NCBI RefSeq assembly: GCF_000455825.1 | Contig: NZ_ATAO01000206.1 | Span: 62,001 to 126,000, forward strand | Length of the DNA stretch: 64,000 nt | DNA from: Microbacterium maritypicum MF109 | Lineage (GTDB): Bacteria; Actinomycetota; Actinomycetes; Actinomycetales; Microbacteriaceae | Reading direction: 5' to 3' | In this document: one piece after another, positions 55,306-63,229 of the stretch | Position numbering within the stretch: the first letter of the stretch is position 1 | Layout: every line of letters starts with the position of its first letter | Notes under the pieces: generated by a model | Seen by the model: only the letters and a program-made list of their open reading frames with translations | What the model was told of the DNA's origin: nothing | Database searches by the model: none | Program-made: the position numbers and the translations under genes

Positions 55306-56088
55306 TCAGTCGACGCCGAGGAACGACCGGTCCGTGAGGATGAGGGGTCCGTCCTCGGTGATGGCGATCGTGTGCTCCGAGTGTGCGCCGCGGGAGCCGT
55401 CGACGCTGCGCAGAGTCCATCCATCCGGGTCCGTGACCAGTTCGTCGGTCGTCGCAAGGAACCAGGGCTCCAGCGCGAGTACCAGGCCCGCACGCAGGGG
55501 GAAGCCCCGTCCGGCGCGGCCGTCGTTCGGGACATGCGGATCCCCGTGCATCGTGCGCCCCACGCCGTGTCCGCCGAAGTCGGTGTTGATCGAGTAGCCG
55601 TCTCCGTGGGCGACGGCAGCGACAGCTGAGGAGATGTCGCCGATGCGGTTACCGACCGTCGCGGCGTCGATCGCTGCCACCAAGGCGCGCTCGGTGGTGT
55701 CGATGAGTCGGAGATCTTCTTCGCGCGCGGTTCCGACGACGAACGAGACTGCGGAGTCCGCGACCCATCCGTCGACGGAGACGGCGAAGTCGAGGGTGAC
55801 GAGGTCGCCGTCGCGCAGCGTGTAGTCGTGGGGGAGCCCGTGCAGGACGGCGTCGTTGACCGAGGTGCAGATGACCTTGCCGAACGGGCTCGCACCGAAC
55901 GAGGGGTGGTAGTCGATGTAGCAGGACTCGGCTCCGGCTTTGCGGATCATGTCGTGTGCGCGTCTATCGATCGAGAGGAGATTGGTCCCGACCTTCGTCT
56001 CGTCGCGCAGCGTCGCTAGGGTCTCAGCCACGAAACGCCCTGCGGCGCGCATCTCATCGATCTCGGCGGGGGTGCGCAGTTCGATCAT
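55306..56088 (-). CDS. map: Type I methionine aminopeptidase
   Basis: A 260-residue enzyme that removes the initiator methionine from nascent proteins. The metal ligands fall in LVTLDFAVSVDGWVAD, GHGVGRTMHGDPHVPN and the Glu residues of LALEPWF and AHSEHTIAITEDG. It lacks the N-terminal zinc-finger extension of MapA-like forms. It lies with the ribosomal and targeting genes but is transcribed in the opposite direction. Confidence 0.95.
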   Translation of the reverse strand: MIELRTPAEIDEMRAAGRFVAETLATLRDETKVGTNLLSIDRRAHDMIRKAGAESCYIDYHPSFGASPFGKVICTSVNDAVLHGLPHDYTLRDGDLVTLDFAVSVDGWVADSAVSFVVGTAREEDLRLIDTTERALVAAIDAATVGNRIGDISSAVAAVAHGDGYSINTDFGGHGVGRTMHGDPHVPNDGRAGRGFPLRAGLVLALEPWFLATTDELVTDPDGWTLRSVDGSRGAHSEHTIAITEDGPLILTDRSFLGVD

Positions 56089-56199
56089 CGGGTGTGTCCT
56101 CTCGTCGTCTCCATTCTCCCTGATCCCGCACCGGTGGATCCCCGACCGCTCTCAGCGAACACCGGGACGCGCGGGGACGCAGCGACGTACGATCTGAGC

Positions 56200-56688
56200 A
56201 TGTGGTTGCGACAGGCCTTCTTCCGCTGGCTCCTTCCGGCGGCGTTCCTGCTGCCGCTCTGGCTGCTGATCGGGTGGGGAGTCTTCCAGGGCGGCTGGTC
56301 GATCCTCTGGGTGCTGCTCATCGCGATGCCGTCCGTCTTCCTGGGCCAGCTCCTGCTCACGCTGCTCACGCGTTCACGGCCGTCCGTCCGCATCGAGCGC
56401 GCCGTCTCCTGGTGGGACGTGGCGGGATTCACCGTGTGGAACGGGCTCACGATCGCCGTCGGATTCTTCATCGACGGGGCGTTCCCCTGGTTGCTCACCG
56501 GTGCGATCGTGGCGGGGATCGCCCTGATCTGGTTGCAGCTCTGGCAGCTGTGGAACGAGGCGAAGGGGAGCGGTACCCGACTGCGCGAGACCATCACGTG
56601 GTCCACGATCCCGACGGTCGATGAGCCGGCGCCCCCGACGCGCGCGCACGAGATCATCGTGGTGCGGGAGACCGATTCCCGCGACTGA
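56200..56688 (+). CDS. Integral membrane protein of unknown function (162 aa)
   Basis: A 162-residue protein with four hydrophobic segments (about 8-35, 40-57, 75-98 and 102-122) and an acidic cytoplasmic tail. I do not recognise a named family with certainty; small tryptophan-rich proteins of this type are common in Microbacteriaceae next to map and rplS. ATG 56200 opens the first hydrophobic helix, and an in-frame extension upstream is low complexity. Confidence 0.75.
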   Translation: MWLRQAFFRWLLPAAFLLPLWLLIGWGVFQGGWSILWVLLIAMPSVFLGQLLLTLLTRSRPSVRIERAVSWWDVAGFTVWNGLTIAVGFFIDGAFPWLLTGAIVAGIALIWLQLWQLWNEAKGSGTRLRETITWSTIPTVDEPAPPTRAHEIIVVRETDSRD

Positions 56689-56698
56689 CGTCGTCGTT

Positions 56699-56727
56699 TT
56701 GGCCGGGCGCCGTATCCGTGGCAGAAT
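56699..56727 (+). promoter_or_regulatory. rplS promoter
   Basis: TTGGCC (56699-56704) and CAGAAT (56722-56727) are spaced by 17 bp. The predicted leader to the rplS ATG is about 125 bases. Confidence 0.6.
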
Positions 56728-56857
56728 GAATGTTTGTGCTGTGACCGGCTCTGCCACAGGGGAGCCCGCGGACGCGTCTGCTCCGTACAGCTCACTCCTT
56801 TTCTTGTTCCTTTGAATACATGCATGCGACCTGTGGCGGGTGCAGAGAGAGACGATC

Positions 56858-57205
56858 ATGCAGATCCTCGACGCCGTCGACGCGGCTTCCCTCCGTTCGG
56901 ACATCCCGGACTTCTTCCCCGGTGACACCGTCAAGGTGCACGTGAACATCACCGAGGGCAGCCGCTCTCGTATCCAGGTCTTCCAGGGCGTCGTCATCGG
57001 GCGCCAGGGCGACAGCGTGCGCGAGACCTTCACGGTCCGCAAGATCAGCTTCCAGGTCGGCGTCGAGCGTACCTTCCCGGTGCACTCCCCGGTGATCGAC
57101 CACATCGAGGTCGTCACCCGCGGTGACGTGCGTCGCGCGAAGCTCTACTACCTCCGCCAGCTGCGCGGCAAGAAGGCGAAGATCAAGGAGAAGCGCGACC
57201 GCTGA
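56858..57205 (+). CDS. rplS: 50S ribosomal protein L19
   Basis: A 115-residue L19. [29 protein letters not shown] and [21 protein letters not shown] are diagnostic. ATG 56858 is preferred to an upstream in-frame GTG (56840). The last seven codons and the stop serve as the attachment site of the downstream element, and the coding sequence has been preserved by the 24-bp repeat. The leader of about 125 bases could host autoregulation, but no known fold was identified. Confidence 0.96.
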   Translation: MQILDAVDAASLRSDIPDFFPGDTVKVHVNITEGSRSRIQVFQGVVIGRQGDSVRETFTVRKISFQVGVERTFPVHSPVIDHIEVVTRGDVRRAKLYYLRQLRGKKAKIKEKRDR

Positions 57206-57206
57206 G
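57183..57206 (+). repeat. attL: 24-bp direct repeat in the 3' end of rplS
   Basis: The final bases of rplS, including its TGA, are repeated exactly at 63230-63253. The identity begins and ends sharply (A/C on the left, C/T on the right), as expected for a site-specific recombination core. Confidence 0.9.
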
Positions 57207-57265
57207 CAAAAGGGGCTCTATTTCTAGAAAATGGAGTCCCGTCCTGATGGACTCAGGGTAGCTCA

Positions 57266-57285
57266 GTTGGCACGCACTTGGCACG
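57266..57285 (+). repeat. Left composite repeat, probable integrase arm site
   Basis: GTTGGCACGCACTTGGCACG matches 17 of 20 bases of the sequence at 63160-63179, in the same orientation and close to the opposite end. Each copy holds two TTGGCAC units. Confidence 0.65.
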
Positions 57286-57294
57286 CCATACGCA

Positions 57295-57332
57295 AGAAGG
57301 CCCACCTTCCAAATCCGGAAGGTGGGCCTTCT
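57295..57332. terminator. Terminator near the left end of the element
   Basis: A perfect 16-bp stem: AGAAGGCCCACCTTCC (57295-57310) against its complement at 57317-57332, with the loop AAATCC. It can end transcripts from rplS on one side and from the leftmost cargo gene on the other. Confidence 0.85.
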
Positions 57333-57339
57333 GCTGTCC

Positions 57340-57852
57340 TCAGTCTTGGCCCTGCTTATTCCTACGTCGGCGGATGAAGTAGTTCTTGACTCCTACCCTG
57401 GCCCAGTGGATCGGATGGCGTCGGCTCTCCTGCCGTCGTTCCCGTGCCATGAGTTCGGTGTACTCCTGTGCGGACCGATGGCGGCCACGGTTGACTAGCT
57501 CGGCGTGGAGCTTCTTGGCGCGTTCCAGCGCCTGCGCACGGTCTGCCACTGTGCTCGTAGCTGGAGGGTGCTCGATTTCTACAAGCACGTTCTGGAAGTT
57601 CTCCAATAGTCGGAAGTCTGAGGGGCCAAGTACCCGCCTGTAATGATCCAACGGGAACGCACTAGTAGCTGTGTAGAGCTTGGAGTAGGTGAGCGCCGGA
57701 GCGAACAAGAGCGGTTCGAGACTTCGAAGGTCTTTGGTCCAGTTGATGCCAACCTCTCGCCTCCGCTCGTTCCTCTGATGAAAATAGAAGGGAAGCGAGA
57801 GGCCGAAGCCCAGCACAGCACCGATGATCAGTTCAGGCCAGTTGATTTCCAT
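57340..57852 (-). CDS. Cargo protein with one N-terminal transmembrane helix (170 aa)
   Basis: Unknown family. The start MEINWPELIIGAVLGFGLSL places a single membrane helix at about residues 5-23, followed by a basic segment (HQRNERRRE) on the cytoplasmic side. The rest is a soluble helical domain (about 35-130) and a strongly basic C-terminus (RRRRNKQ). An upstream frame extension is possible but unlikely. TACGCT nine bases before the ATG could be a -10. It lies 49 bp downstream of the 312-residue gene on the same strand, so the two may act together. Confidence 0.7.
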   Translation of the reverse strand: MEINWPELIIGAVLGFGLSLPFYFHQRNERRREVGINWTKDLRSLEPLLFAPALTYSKLYTATSAFPLDHYRRVLGPSDFRLLENFQNVLVEIEHPPATSTVADRAQALERAKKLHAELVNRGRHRSAQEYTELMARERRQESRRHPIHWARVGVKNYFIRRRRNKQGQD

Positions 57853-57901
57853 ATGGCCCCGAGCGTACCCGGCTCGTCGCTTTGTCTTCGAGCGGACGAG
57901 G

Positions 57902-58840
57902 TCAGGCGTCGGGAGTTGGGTCTCCGGCTCGAATCGCCGTGACGTATGGAGCAAGGATCGCATTGATTCGCTCGCGGTCTTCTGCTGAGAGTTCGGGCGT
58001 CATCGGCCCTTCCCCCGTAATGACTCCGTTACCAATCGCGAACACCGGGTACCCGTGTTCGGTATCGCCCTCGCGGTAACTCTCCTCCCAGTCGCAAGGG
58101 AGCGATTCTGGGTTGAACCGCGCGATTTGAATCCGATCGACTATTGCGTTGAGCTGGACCGCCAGGAGCGTGAGCACTTCGTCCTCGTCAGGGGCGACGA
58201 ACGTCCAGGCATCTTCCTCATGCCACTCTTCCCCGTCTTTTAGGTGTTCCGCCCCCTCCGGAATGTTGCCGGTGGCGCCCGCTGGACCGTGAAGTGCGGC
58301 TCGCAGCGCACCGCTCACGTCGTCGACCGTTCCCCAGTTGTAGGGCTGTTTGGCGGCTGGATGATCTATGAGCGTGCGAAAATCGCGCGCCGCATGTAGC
58401 TTCGGCCAGTGCTCGCTAAAGAGGGCAATGTCCTTCATCCACTCAAGGAACTTCTCGTTGCTTGTGTGGGGCGGGTTGTCGAAGACTGAGGGGAAGCGCT
58501 TCACGAGACTCGCCATGGCTGAGACGACGGAGTAGTAACTCAGGAAGAAGTCCTTCGTGGCTTCGATGAGAGCTGCCTGAACCTCCGGGCTGGGCCGAGT
58601 GCTCTTGTCGAGCTTGCTCACCGGAATTCCTCTGCGGCGGGCAGATTCCACCGAGTTGCGGTGACGCAGGAGATCGCCCAACGCGCTACCGAGGGCAAGG
58701 ACGACGGTTCTTTCGCGGGCGTCCAGGGTGCTGTGATGCGTAGCGATATGCATCCATCGAGCGATGTAGCTGGGCCCTACCCTGAACAACTCTGCTCGCT
58801 GCTGCCCCGTGCCGTCATGGTCGATTGGTTCGCGCTCCAT
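57902..58840 (-). CDS. Cargo protein of unknown function (312 aa), possibly HEPN-like
   Basis: I do not recognise a named family. The protein has an N-terminal helical half (about 20-165) with FLSYYSVVSAMASLVKRFP and ARDFRTLIDHPAAKQPYNWG. The Rx4H pattern in RTLIDH (residues 155-160) within a helical domain is reminiscent of HEPN nucleases but is weak evidence. The C-terminal half is acidic and includes FVAPDEDEVLTLLAVQLNAIVDRI. TAGCTT lies exactly six bases before the ATG (leaderless type). It precedes the membrane-anchored 170-residue gene. Confidence 0.72.
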   Translation of the reverse strand: MEREPIDHDGTGQQRAELFRVGPSYIARWMHIATHHSTLDARERTVVLALGSALGDLLRHRNSVESARRRGIPVSKLDKSTRPSPEVQAALIEATKDFFLSYYSVVSAMASLVKRFPSVFDNPPHTSNEKFLEWMKDIALFSEHWPKLHAARDFRTLIDHPAAKQPYNWGTVDDVSGALRAALHGPAGATGNIPEGAEHLKDGEEWHEEDAWTFVAPDEDEVLTLLAVQLNAIVDRIQIARFNPESLPCDWEESYREGDTEHGYPVFAIGNGVITGEGPMTPELSAEDRERINAILAPYVTAIRAGDPTPDA

Positions 58841-59030
58841 ACGAACAAGCTAGCGACTCCGGCATGCGGAGACTACGCCTTTTCTCATGCGTTAATTGTT
58901 TGATGTTGCGGCAGAGTGTCACTGCCCTCGGCGAGTCTCGGTCGGGATGAAATCTGATTCATGCCCGCCCCCGACCAGGTGGCGACGCAACTCCATAGGC
59001 GGAGACGACGGAATTGCATCATCTCCATCC

Positions 59031-59063
59031 GACCCCCGCTTAGCTGACCGGCAGGCGGGGGTC
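59031..59063. terminator. Hairpin downstream of the CxCxxC cargo gene
   Basis: GACCCCCGC (59031-59039) pairs with GCGGGGGTC (59055-59063) across a 15-nt loop, with TTCT following on the plus strand. It lies 16 bp beyond the stop of the 230-residue gene. The rest of the 239-bp gap 58841-59079 shows nothing else clear. Confidence 0.65.
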
Positions 59064-59079
59064 TTCTCATTCATACGTG

Positions 59080-59772
59080 TCACCGGGGCGATTGTGCAGA
59101 ACGCTTTCGAGCCAGGTACTCACGGTTCTGCTTCAGTTTCGCCGCGCGGCACTGATCGCACCGGCACTTTCCGCGCTGGTATCGCGTTGTCGTCCCATGT
59201 GGTGCAAGCTCGCCGGGGGGTCTACGGGTGCGCGCACCGGACGGCGTCCTGCTGTTTCTCTTCGCCAGTCGGCAGATGTCGCATCGGCACCCCTTGTCGG
59301 CGTACGCCGTGAGGCCGTGCTTGATCGGCTTGACCTCGGGCACGGGTACCGGCTCGGCGGGCACACTGGGATAATTCCGGTTCGTACCCATGAGCGGTCG
59401 GCGCTCTTGCTTCTGCTTCGCCGTTGCCGTCCTGGTGATCGGACCATAGGTAACAACTACCGGTCGAGGTCCGGCGTGGGTGGTCCCTTCCTCTGCCCCG
59501 ACTAGCTGACCACGCCTAGACGGCATCTGCGACACGTCTGCGGGCCTCTCAGGGTTGCGCTCAGCCCATCGAGCACGTTCGGCCAGTTCGGCCTTCAGCG
59601 CCTGTTCCGTCGCCCATCTCGTATCGATGTTTTCGCGCTGAGCCATGGCGACGATTCGAGAGCGCTCAGCATCCGTAAGGGCGGTTGCCGTGAGCGCGCA
59701 GAGGTGCCGACGGCGGGCCTCAGCTAGTGCGTCGAGACTGCGGATCGCGGATAGGGCATCTGTAATGTTCAT
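59080..59772 (-). CDS. Cargo protein with duplicated CxCxxC motif (230 aa)
   Basis: The N-terminal 70 residues are helical and charged (SRIVAMAQRENIDTRWATEQAL). The middle is Pro-rich and disordered in character. The C-terminal 70 residues hold two copies of one unit: HG-x-TAYADKGCRCDICR and HG-x-TTRYQRGKCRCDQCR, each with a Cys-x-Cys-x2-Cys cluster and a preceding His, followed by A-x3-R-type basic residues. This unit occurs in many actinophage and actinobacterial proteins, probably binding zinc and perhaps nucleic acid. ATG 59772 is chosen; an extension of ten codons is possible. Confidence 0.7.
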   Translation of the reverse strand: MNITDALSAIRSLDALAEARRRHLCALTATALTDAERSRIVAMAQRENIDTRWATEQALKAELAERARWAERNPERPADVSQMPSRRGQLVGAEEGTTHAGPRPVVVTYGPITRTATAKQKQERRPLMGTNRNYPSVPAEPVPVPEVKPIKHGLTAYADKGCRCDICRLAKRNSRTPSGARTRRPPGELAPHGTTTRYQRGKCRCDQCRAAKLKQNREYLARKRSAQSPR

Positions 59773-59893
59773 CTCTTCTCTTACAGTCGCGCGAACCGGC
59801 AATGCCTAAATGGGTGCACGGTGCGACACCGACCCCGAGCACCAGGTATCCCCGTCAGCTACGCTGTCGCTCACACGACGAAGGAGACCAACG

Positions 59894-60406
59894 ATGGCAT
59901 TCGATTTCAAAGACTTGGACGCGACCACAAGGGACTACATGGTCACGGAACTCGACAGGGATGAGAGTGCCGGGGTGATCTATGAGAGTCCGCGCCTGAG
60001 TGCCCACGGACGATCTGTGTACGCGCGGTTGCTTCGCGATGCTCTGGTGTCGGGAACGCCGGAGTCATTCGCAGACGCGCTATCGTCAGCAGGCGTTTTC
60101 AATGCGATGGAGCAGACGGTGAAGGGACCCAAGAAGATGGCTTCCAACGCGCCGAGTCTGCTGGCGGGGGGAGAGTTCAACAGGTACTACGCACGCGGCG
60201 TTGCCGCACGCGCAGTCGACTCTGGGCAGGAGCACGTGAGTGTGTATCGTGCACGAACGTCCGGATACAGTCGCCCTGAATCCGAGGCTCAGATCGGAGC
60301 CGCCGTCTCAGCGTCAGACCTCCTGGAGCACTTGCGAGCCAACACGCTGACGCCTGAGAACGTAGAACTCCCTGATGTGAACTCGGGTCTGTCGGTCCGC
60401 CTCTGA
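59894..60406 (+). CDS. Conserved cargo protein of unknown function (170 aa)
   Basis: A 170-residue soluble protein that starts MAFDFKDLDATTRDYMVTEL and ends in NSGLSVRL. From memory, proteins with this N-terminal segment, a central GEFNRYYARG segment, PRPESE-like residues and the same C-terminus are spread over many phyla, often in mobile contexts; no function is known to me. The ribosome binding site AAGGAGA (59881-59887) supports the start. It is divergent from the CxCxxC gene. Confidence 0.75.
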   Translation: MAFDFKDLDATTRDYMVTELDRDESAGVIYESPRLSAHGRSVYARLLRDALVSGTPESFADALSSAGVFNAMEQTVKGPKKMASNAPSLLAGGEFNRYYARGVAARAVDSGQEHVSVYRARTSGYSRPESEAQIGAAVSASDLLEHLRANTLTPENVELPDVNSGLSVRL

Positions 60407-60582
60407 CGCGAAAGTCGGATGTGGTCAGGATGAGCACGAGCGGACAGGATCGTTTAGGGCTTCGGCTCTCGCGTTCGAGATCGCGGGTGTCGAGCCGACA
60501 CAGACATATGCCCTGGGATTCCCGCACACGTGCGTCTATATATGCCGCTCGGGGCGTGCGTCGAGGTTGAGGTAGCGGACAC

Positions 60583-61854
60583 TCAGTCCCAGGATCGGCC
60601 CACGATACTTATCGGGTCGGTCTGAATGATGAGCCAAGTTCCGCGCGGATCGCCTTCCACTCGCGTGTGCTTTTCCGCATCGACGTACAACCAGCGCAAC
60701 TCCGACTCTCGAACCTCGCCGCCGACGGTGAGTCCAACCGTCACGTGGGCAAGGGCAGGACCGCGGACATCGACGCGTCGCACGTCATAGCCCTCTAGAG
60801 GTTGTCTCTCGAAACGTGAGCGGACCTCCCCGATGAACGCGTTCCGAGATTTCGGTTTTGTGAACTCGTGGAGGAACGGGGCGAGCCGCCCGTAGTTTTT
60901 CGCTACCCACGAATCAAGCATGGCAACAGTGGCCTCAACGACCGGTTCTGACATCACCGCTTCCGATCCGTCAATGCGGACATCCTTCGCACGCGGCTTC
61001 CACGCATCCATCTTCTTACGGTCGGCGGCGGTGTCCGCCATCTTCGCCAGAGACTCACGAAGGGTCGGCTTGGGGTCTTCGGGCTTCTTCGCCTGTTCGA
61101 GCGCTTGCGCCCAGTCGATGAGAGCGAACAATCGGTTCCAAGCCTTCGACGCGACGACGACGTTGTCGAAGTTCGTCAGGTTGCCGTGCATGATTCCGTT
61201 CCGGTACAACTCGTACACCGGTTCAGTGCTGGTCTTGTTGAAGCTCTTGGTGAATGACTTCTGAGTCGCCGCTAGGCCTTGGTGATGAGCGGTCATGGAG
61301 TTCCAGGCGACAAGCTCTTCACTGTCCCGTGTGTGCAGTCCTCGCCGCTGGTTACCAACGTCGTTCACGAAGCCATCCATGACCGCGAGAAGCACGAGCA
61401 CCGCGGCGTAATAGCGTTCGTCGAGGTAGTCGCGGAATGCCGCGTCGATTAGATCAGACCTCGCGCGCATCTCGGGGACGTTCTTGGCTCGCATCAGAGC
61501 AAACTTCATACGCTCTGGGTCCTGGTACTGAGCGATCACCGCAGTCTCAACCGCGTCGGGGTCATCGGTGCGGACAGCCTCGACCAATGGATCGAGCTTG
61601 AGCGAACCGTGAAAGACCCAGTGCCGCTCGCCCACGAGTTGGTAGAACCGTTCGACCGTGCCGACGATGCGCTCAAACTCCGCCTTCAGCTTTTTGAAGT
61701 CGGCCCTCATGGATGGCTTGAGTACCAAGATCAGGCTCATCGCCGTCATCTGCTCGCGCATCTGCTTGTACTCAGGGATGTCATACGCGCTCGGGTAACC
61801 GGCACTCGGCGGCGGATCGATGTCGCCCCTGCCTGGCTTCGTTGGTCGTGGCAT
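60583..61854 (-). CDS. Candidate HEPN-domain ribonuclease (423 aa), possible defence protein
   Basis: The protein is mostly helical. A central segment resembles a HEPN domain: helix ERYYAAVLVLLAVMDGFVND (about 146-165) followed by LYRNGIMHGNL, in which Arg218-Asn219-x3-His223 is the canonical RNxxxH catalytic motif, then another helix SKAWNRLFALIDWAQ. The N-terminal part contains ERHWVFHGSLKLDPL. The last 130 residues form an alpha/beta region of unknown fold. HEPN ribonucleases cleave RNA in toxin-antitoxin and abortive-infection systems. The ribosome binding site GGAGGAG precedes the ATG. Catalysis and role are inferred, not shown. Confidence 0.72.
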   Translation of the reverse strand: MPRPTKPGRGDIDPPPSAGYPSAYDIPEYKQMREQMTAMSLILVLKPSMRADFKKLKAEFERIVGTVERFYQLVGERHWVFHGSLKLDPLVEAVRTDDPDAVETAVIAQYQDPERMKFALMRAKNVPEMRARSDLIDAAFRDYLDERYYAAVLVLLAVMDGFVNDVGNQRRGLHTRDSEELVAWNSMTAHHQGLAATQKSFTKSFNKTSTEPVYELYRNGIMHGNLTNFDNVVVASKAWNRLFALIDWAQALEQAKKPEDPKPTLRESLAKMADTAADRKKMDAWKPRAKDVRIDGSEAVMSEPVVEATVAMLDSWVAKNYGRLAPFLHEFTKPKSRNAFIGEVRSRFERQPLEGYDVRRVDVRGPALAHVTVGLTVGGEVRESELRWLYVDAEKHTRVEGDPRGTWLIIQTDPISIVGRSWD

Positions 61855-62005
61855 GTCGCTCCTCCTCAGACACCACTCTGCCGCTCACTGCTGACATTCA
61901 TCGGCTGGCGCTCCGACTGAATCTGCCCAGGTTCGGTTGACGGCGAGCCAATGGGAAGTCCTCTGGACAGAATCTGACGTGTCGCTGTTACGAACGGTTT
62001 GATCG

Positions 62006-63058
62006 TCAGAGCTTCAGCTTCTCGACAATCTGGCGTTCACGCTCTTCGTCGCCATGCTGATAGCGAAGGGCAGAAGAGACATCGGTGTGACCGCCGCGCT
62101 CCATTACCTCCTTGAGGGAGGAGTGCCGCCCGTACTCGCTCAGGTGCACATGGCGGATGTCGTGCGGTCTCAGGTCATCCAGGCCACACGATGCGCGGAG
62201 CGTCTTGAAGGGACGGCTGAACGCGCGGTACGTCATCCGGTTGCCCCAGACGTTGACGAACACCGGATGGCTTGGCATCGGTACCGTAGTCGCAGAGAGT
62301 GCCCTGAGTGCTTGGACAACCTCACCGGCCATCAGGAGCACGCGCCTACCGTCTGCATGGTGCTTGGTGCCGTCCTCCAAACCAAAGGGTGTCAGGTGAC
62401 GATGCACATTGAGCTTGCCGGTGATGAGGTCTACGTCTGCCCAGTCGAGTGCCAGAAGCTCCCCGATCCTCACACCGGTGCCCAGCATGGTGAGGAGTGC
62501 CGCCTTCATCTGCACGTCGCTGGTCATCTCGATCATCATGCGAACATCGGCCGCATGGAAGGTAGGCCTCTTCTTGCTGTGATCCTTCGTGGCACCTTCG
62601 ATGAGGCAGGGCGTCGTAGAGATCAGACCGTGGCGGAGGGCACGCTTCATCAGCATCCGAAGCGTGCTGTAGCTCTGCTTCCTGGCCACCGGCTCCTTCT
62701 CCATGCTCTTCCACCACTTGACCACCTGGCTGTACGTGATGTCCGCTACCGCTGTGTTGTGGAACGGCTTCAGGTGCTTGTCCAGGTTGCGAAGGTGCGC
62801 GTGGTAGGTGCTGGGTGCCCACGTCTGCTTCTTGGCCTCGATGATTTCAAGGGCGAACTTCGAGAACCGCTCACGGCCACGCGGGATGGCCTTGGGCTGA
62901 CTCGCCTTCTTCTCCTGCTCCAGTCCAGCTTCAGCGCGAAGCTCAGCCAGCGCGGCTTCTTTCTCACTGTCGAACGTGCCGAGTGACACGTACCTCTTGT
63001 TCTCGTTGTCCCAGACCCTTGCCTGGTGTTTGCCTGACTTCAACTGACGTACGGGCAT
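62006..63058 (-). CDS. Tyrosine-type site-specific integrase
   Basis: A 350-residue phage-type integrase. The N-terminal arm-binding domain (about 1-45, with AVRQLKSGKHQARVWD-like sheet residues) is followed by a SAM-like core-binding domain (about 65-160) and the catalytic domain. Catalytic residues are Arg in GTGVRIGELLALDW, HxxR in PHDIRHVHLSEYG, His in GGHTDVSSALRY and Tyr in that last segment. ATG 63058 with a GAGGAG site is preferred; a longer GTG start at 63178 lies inside the arm repeat. It is oriented away from attR towards the cargo. Confidence 0.92.
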   Translation of the reverse strand: MPVRQLKSGKHQARVWDNENKRYVSLGTFDSEKEAALAELRAEAGLEQEKKASQPKAIPRGRERFSKFALEIIEAKKQTWAPSTYHAHLRNLDKHLKPFHNTAVADITYSQVVKWWKSMEKEPVARKQSYSTLRMLMKRALRHGLISTTPCLIEGATKDHSKKRPTFHAADVRMMIEMTSDVQMKAALLTMLGTGVRIGELLALDWADVDLITGKLNVHRHLTPFGLEDGTKHHADGRRVLLMAGEVVQALRALSATTVPMPSHPVFVNVWGNRMTYRAFSRPFKTLRASCGLDDLRPHDIRHVHLSEYGRHSSLKEVMERGGHTDVSSALRYQHGDEERERQIVEKLKL

Positions 63059-63159
63059 CTCCCGCTCCTCTTCGTCTGCGAGGAGTGGTTGGTACGGGCG
63101 TACGGCACGGTGCTCCTCCTTCCATCTGTACGTGTCAGGAAGGGCAGATTCCAGAATCC

Positions 63160-63179
63160 GTTGGCACATGCTTGGCACG
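63160..63179 (+). repeat. Right composite repeat, probable integrase arm site
   Basis: GTTGGCACATGCTTGGCACG is the counterpart of the left copy at 57266-57285 (17 of 20 identical). It lies between the integrase start and attR, where it could also act in integrase autoregulation. Confidence 0.65.
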
Positions 63180-63229
63180 GCGGAGTCTTAGTGCTTGTTC
63201 AGCCGCGTAACCACGTGAAGCGAAGCGTC

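Noticed and set aside
57257..57275. GGTAGCTCAGTTGG, a tRNA D-arm-like string near the left end of the element
   Set aside because: No acceptor, anticodon or T arm follows; the bases are better explained as part of the TTGGCAC arm repeat. A tRNA-derived remnant remains possible.
60407..60582. Possible small gene between the 170- and 423-residue cargo genes
   Set aside because: No frame with a start and ribosome binding site of convincing length; I see nothing specific in this gap.
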